From an uncultured Oscillospiraceae bacterium (GTDB lineage Bacteria > Bacillota > Clostridia > Oscillospirales > Oscillospiraceae), in NCBI GenBank assembly GCA_910587505.1, contig CAJULD010000059.1, positions 1-15,658 of the forward strand: a stretch of 15,658 nucleotides of DNA. The letters are read 5' to 3'. The first letter of the stretch is position 1, and each line of letters opens with the position of its first letter. Shown piece by piece: positions 12,583 through 15,658 of the stretch. Both the position numbers and the translations under genes were made by a program. The notes beneath the pieces were generated by a model. That model made no database searches and was not told where the DNA came from. It was given only the letters and a program-made list of their open reading frames with translations.

Positions 12583-13458
12583 ATGAAACTCAGCACATTG
12601 CAGCTGTTCGTGCAGGTCATGGAGCAGGGCAGTTTTTCCAAGGCGGCCATCGCGGCCTTTACCACCCAGTCCAATATCAGCAAGCAGATGAATACGCTGG
12701 AGGAGGAAATCGGCGTCCAGCTTTTCCAGCGCAGCAACCAGGGCGTGATGCCGACGCCCGCCGCCGTCTGTCTCGCCGTGGGGCTGAGGGAGCAGCTTGC
12801 GGGCATCGACCGGCTGCTGGAGGAGGCGCGGCGGACCGCTTCCGCCGGCAGTCTCTCTCTGAAAGTCAGCATCAGCGATTCCATGTCCATCAACCATATC
12901 ACGCCGCTGCTGACCGCCTTCCGGGGAAACTGCCCCGGCGTGGAGCTGAAGCTCAGCGCGCAGCCTCAGGAGCGCATTCTCCGGAGCCTGGCGGACGGGA
13001 ACACCGACGTGGCGCTGATCTATTCCGTCTGGCCCACGGACGCGGCCTGCGTCACCCGGAAAGCGATCACCAGGACCAACCCGTGCATCTATTATTCCAA
13101 TCAGGAGTGGCCCGGACCGGTGACCGTGGACACCTTCCGGGACGCCGCCTTTGTCCGTCTGGCGACGAGCGCCAGCGACGCCACGCTGGATCTGCCCTAT
13201 CTGCCCCGTCAGGTTATTCTGGTGGACAGTCTGCGCAGCGTACAGTTCTATGTGGCTGCGGGAATGGCCTGCGCCGTGCTGGGGAAATCCCAGCTGCTGC
13301 TGGACAGCGCGGACATCGCCACCTGCGAGCTGACCTGCGCCAGAAGCAAGGTGGGTACGGACGTGGTGTGGATGACCGGCAACAAGAACCCCGCCATCTA
13401 CCTGTTCAAAAAGAACGTGGAACAGTTCGTAAGAAAGGACCGCCATACTTTTTCCTGA
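12583..13458 (+). CDS. LysR-family transcriptional regulator
   Basis: A 291-aa DNA-binding protein. The N-terminal winged helix-turn-helix covers residues 1-60 (LQLFVQVMEQGSFSKAAIAAFTTQSNISKQMNTLEEEIGVQLFQR), with the family's typical SFSKAA and S-x-ISKQ recognition helix. A linker helix follows (about 62-90), and a periplasmic-binding-protein-like co-inducer domain runs from about 92 to 285. GGAGG lies 7 nt before the ATG. Divergent placement from the FAD-dependent oxidoreductase and the dyad in the shared intergenic region indicate that it controls that gene and probably the YjiH-like gene. The last residues (CATACTTTTTCCTGA) and stop codon are encoded within repeat family B, so the natural C-terminus may have been altered by the repeat. 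Confidence 0.95.
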   Translation: MKLSTLQLFVQVMEQGSFSKAAIAAFTTQSNISKQMNTLEEEIGVQLFQRSNQGVMPTPAAVCLAVGLREQLAGIDRLLEEARRTASAGSLSLKVSISDSMSINHITPLLTAFRGNCPGVELKLSAQPQERILRSLADGNTDVALIYSVWPTDAACVTRKAITRTNPCIYYSNQEWPGPVTVDTFRDAAFVRLATSASDATLDLPYLPRQVILVDSLRSVQFYVAAGMACAVLGKSQLLLDSADIATCELTCARSKVGTDVVWMTGNKNPAIYLFKKNVEQFVRKDRHTFS

Positions 13459-13487
13459 AAGAAAAAGCGGCAAAAAGGGATTCAGAA
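13443..13487 (+). repeat. gene-3'-end repeat, family B, copy 2 (short form)
   Basis: Starts with CCATACTTTTTCCTGAAA (13443-13460), identical to the minus-strand sequence after the oxidoreductase gene, and continues with AAAAAGCGGCAAAAAGG and TTCAGAAG like the second block of that copy, with about 35 nt missing between. CTTTTTC (13448-13454) and GAAAAAG (13461-13467) form a small hairpin with the LysR stop in its loop. Confidence 0.65.
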
Positions 13488-13499
13488 GCTGTACCGGCA

Positions 13500-13517
13500 G
13501 GCGGGCTGACGCCCGCC
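13500..13517. repeat. GC-rich hairpin downstream of lysR
   Basis: GGCGGGC (13500-13506) and GCCCGCC (13511-13517) with a TGAC loop. No T-tract follows, so termination is doubtful. The surrounding blocks CTGACGCC and GTACCCCTGAGC resemble sequence at 3840-3884. Confidence 0.4.
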
Positions 13518-13592
13518 AGGGACGACAACGCGGCCATGCGCACTTTGTACCCCTGAGCTTTTGCCAGGAATTCTGATGCTTGCTATAAACAG

Positions 13593-13632
13593 CGGCCCCC
13601 CGGCGGACCTGAACGGGTCCGCCGGGGGGCCG
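13593..13632 (-). terminator. transcription terminator of the GH112 gene, possibly bidirectional
   Basis: A perfect 17-bp GC-rich stem (13593-13609 with 13616-13632) and 6-nt loop, 15 nt beyond the GH112 stop. On the minus strand it is followed by CTGTTTATAG, a weak U-rich stretch; on the plus strand by TATATAATCATTT. It lies between convergent lysR and GH112 genes and can serve both. Confidence 0.8.
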
Positions 13633-13647
13633 TATATAATCATTTCA

Positions 13648-15658
13648 TCAGATCCCGTACCACCGGATCTCGTTGGCTTTCAGCTCCAGCGGGAAGCTTC
13701 CGCCGTCCGTGTAAATCGTGGTGGACTGGGGCTCGCAGGTGTTGTTGACCACACAGTACCTGCCGCTCTCCACGTAGGCGTGGACCTCCACGTTGAAATT
13801 GCCGGAGAACCACTTGTGGAGCTCCTCCTCCCCGTGGGCGCTCCAGAGGATGGCCCGGTAGAGCAGGCGGCTGTTCTCAAAGGAGTAGGGCAGGCCGGAG
13901 ATGTACACCGCCCGGCCCTGACCGAAACCGTTTACCGCCAGCTGGACCTCCCTGTCCCGCTGTACCAGAATTTCCGTGCCGGGAAGGGCATAAATGGATT
14001 TTTTGCCCTCGCCGAAGTCCACGCTCTTTGTGCAGTCCGCCAGCAGGAAGTGGTCCGGATGCTCCTCCCAGTTGTACTTGTCGTATCCCAGGGTGAAGCC
14101 CGTCTCCTTCTCCACTCCCAGCACCCCGGCCAGCTGGAGGTACCGTCCCTGATACTGGTGCCCGGAGGGCTCGCCTACGCCGATGAGGCCGCCGCCGGTC
14201 CAGACAAACCGCTTCACCATGGCGGCGATTTCCGGGTCCTCCCAGACCGCGCCGCCGGTGTGGGCCGTGTCGCCGTCGCCCACGGTGAGAAGCACGTCCA
14301 CATGGTCCAGCAGACGGGGATCCTCCTTCAGATCGTCAAAGCTGATGAACTGTACGTCGAAGGGCGCGCCCGACAGCGCTTCGATGATTCCGGCGTAGGA
14401 GTAGTTCTGCTTCTGATAGAGGGCGTGGTGGACCATGTGGCAGCCCCAGGACCGGGCCCTGCCCCAGCTGTTGAGCACCGCCACCCGCTTCACGCAGTAG
14501 GGCTTCGCGCCGTCGATGTTGGCGTAGAGCTCCCGGAACTCCTTGCACACGCTCTCCACGTAGTCGATGAACTCCGGGAACTGGCAGGCCAGCTTCAGAT
14601 AGCCGCCGTAGCCGATGCGGTCGATGGGCTTGCGGAGGATGGCCCGGCGGGCGGTGACCCAGTTCTGCCGGGCCTCCTGGACGGGGTCGCCTCCCTCGTG
14701 GAAGGTGTCCGGGAAGAAGTAGGGCAGGAACCGGCCCTCGGTGTACTTTACGCCGGGAATATCCGAAATCAGCCGCAGGGTGGAGCCGTTGCCCACGCTG
14801 CCCACCACCGCGTCCAGCCCGATGGAGGCGAATTCCGGCATATAGGGCTCGGTGCCGATGAAGTGGTCCCCCAGGAACATCATGGCTTCCTTGCCCAGCT
14901 CGTGGGTGATGTCCACCATCTCGCGGGCCAGCTTCGCCACCTCCCGGCGCTGGAAGGCCATGAAGTCCCTGAATTCCCTGCTGGGCACCCGGTACTGGTT
15001 GTTGTAGTAGCCCTGGTCGATGATGAACTCGGGGCGGAACGGATAGCCGGCCTCCTGCTCAAACTGCCGGAGAATATACGGTGACACGCTGGCGGAGTAG
15101 CCGTACCAGTCCACGTATTTCTCCCGCTTGAGCTCGTCAAAGATCAGGGTGAACTGGTGGAAGAAGGTGGTGTAGCGGATCACGTCCACGTAGGGGTGGT
15201 CCGCGATAAACTTCCTCAGCCGTTCCATGGTGAACCTGTGGGTCTTGGGCTGGCGGACGTCAAAGGTGATCTGGTGCTCGAAGTCCTTCCAGTCGTTGGT
15301 GACGGCGTTGTACATGTGCACCGGGTCCCAGATGAGGTAGGCCAGGAAGCTGACGGTATAGTCGTGGAACGCCTCCGGCGCGTCGATGACCACGCAGCCC
15401 GTTTCCCCGTCATACCGCCAGGTCTCAGGGGGAAGGGGCTCCCCCGTGGTGCGGTCCATGACCTCCCACCAGCGTTTGATGTCGTCCCGTGTATTGACCT
15501 CCAGCAGCTCCTCGCTGACGCCCTGCATCAGGGGGATGGAGAGGGGGCCGCCGGACGCGGTGTGGAAGCCGGTCATGATGTAGCACTGCTGGACCTCGTC
15601 GGGGTTGGCCCTGGCCCAGGCGTTGTCCTTGCGGGTGGTGTAGTAGGTGGAGTAGACC
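13648..15658 (-). CDS. GH112 1,3-beta-galactosyl-N-acetylhexosamine phosphorylase (partial, 5' end outside the window)
   Basis: Reversible phosphorolysis of a beta-galactosyl disaccharide (galacto-N-biose or lacto-N-biose in the classic enzyme) to alpha-galactose 1-phosphate and the free amino sugar; cytoplasmic. The visible 669 residues read without interruption from the right edge: 27 codons precede the first in-window ATG (15576) and encode STYYTTRKDNAWARANPDE-type sequence, so that ATG is internal and about 50-80 N-terminal residues are missing. Family landmarks are MMFLGDHFIGTEP, whose Asp aligns with the catalytic acid of bifidobacterial LNB phosphorylase, GLDAVVGSVGNGST, GVKYTEGRFLPYFFPDTF, RAILRKPIDRIGYGGYL, LNSWGRARSW, VGVGEPSG and RAVYISGLPYSFENSRLL. 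Galactosyl-rhamnose phosphorylases also belong to GH112, so acceptor specificity is open. No transporter, galT or NahK-type kinase is visible within the window. Confidence 0.93.
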   Translation of the reverse strand, partial: VYSTYYTTRKDNAWARANPDEVQQCYIMTGFHTASGGPLSIPLMQGVSEELLEVNTRDDIKRWWEVMDRTTGEPLPPETWRYDGETGCVVIDAPEAFHDYTVSFLAYLIWDPVHMYNAVTNDWKDFEHQITFDVRQPKTHRFTMERLRKFIADHPYVDVIRYTTFFHQFTLIFDELKREKYVDWYGYSASVSPYILRQFEQEAGYPFRPEFIIDQGYYNNQYRVPSREFRDFMAFQRREVAKLAREMVDITHELGKEAMMFLGDHFIGTEPYMPEFASIGLDAVVGSVGNGSTLRLISDIPGVKYTEGRFLPYFFPDTFHEGGDPVQEARQNWVTARRAILRKPIDRIGYGGYLKLACQFPEFIDYVESVCKEFRELYANIDGAKPYCVKRVAVLNSWGRARSWGCHMVHHALYQKQNYSYAGIIEALSGAPFDVQFISFDDLKEDPRLLDHVDVLLTVGDGDTAHTGGAVWEDPEIAAMVKRFVWTGGGLIGVGEPSGHQYQGRYLQLAGVLGVEKETGFTLGYDKYNWEEHPDHFLLADCTKSVDFGEGKKSIYALPGTEILVQRDREVQLAVNGFGQGRAVYISGLPYSFENSRLLYRAILWSAHGEEELHKWFSGNFNVEVHAYVESGRYCVVNNTCEPQSTTIYTDGGSFPLELKANEIRWYGI

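Noticed and set aside
13561..15084. Plus-strand frame of 507 aa opposite the GH112 gene
   Set aside because: It starts upstream of the terminator hairpin, is Val/His/Gly-rich without motifs, and is antisense to an unambiguous GH112 enzyme.
1..15658. CRISPR arrays, tRNA or rRNA genes, insertion sequences
   Set aside because: No regularly spaced direct repeats, no cloverleaf-like sequence with a TTCRA arm, and no transposase or integrase motifs were seen in any frame.

Overview
The window looks like chromosome from a GC-rich, endospore-forming member of the Clostridia, most likely an Oscillospiraceae/Ruminococcaceae-type gut bacterium. The evidence is a pro-sigma-K gene (sporulation), strong AGGAGG-type ribosome sites, sigma-A type promoters, Firmicutes-type transporters, and a GH112 galactosyl-hexosamine phosphorylase of the kind found in gut commensals. 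The species assignment is inference; no rRNA or tRNA gene is present.

Layout, left to right. (1) 23-670 (-): sigK, with its hydrophobic pro-sequence but ending abruptly in the last helix of region 4. (2) 802-2295 (+): glpK, glycerol kinase, divergent from sigK. (3) 2500-3789 (+): a Gfo/Idh/MocA dehydrogenase with its own sigma-A promoter. (4) 3947-7042 (+): a tightly coupled three-gene unit: a cysteine-rich zinc-ribbon-like protein of unknown function, an NhaC-family antiporter (1 nt gap), and a cation diffusion facilitator (ATGA overlap). (5) 7142-8035 (+): ispE of the MEP isoprenoid pathway. (6) 8183-8866 (+): a YcgR-like PilZ protein behind a near-consensus promoter. (7) A very long hairpin (8910-8992) separates it from a minus-strand block. 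(8) In transcription order the block is an FAD-dependent oxidoreductase (12420-11110), a roughly 400-bp intergenic region with repeats, a YjiH-family membrane protein (10711-9374) and a three-TM small protein (9338-8997). (9) 12583-13458 (+): a LysR-type regulator divergent from the oxidoreductase. The two promoters overlap at their -35 boxes, and a symmetric T-N11-A dyad is placed as a LysR site should be. (10) 13648 to the right edge (-): a GH112 phosphorylase, cut by the window edge and followed by a 17-bp terminator stem.

How the genes work together. The clearest local circuit is LysR with the oxidoreductase/YjiH/small membrane protein set, which reads as a substrate uptake and oxidation module with unknown substrate. 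The second is the zinc-ribbon/NhaC/CDF unit, which suggests coupled metal and ion homeostasis. The GH112 enzyme would phosphorolyse a beta-1,3-galactosyl disaccharide to Gal-1-P. glpK, the MocA dehydrogenase, ispE and pilZ appear to be independent units.

Two families of short intergenic repeats, each seen twice, and several hairpins occupy the non-coding stretches. No CRISPR array, transposase, integrase or phage gene is visible.
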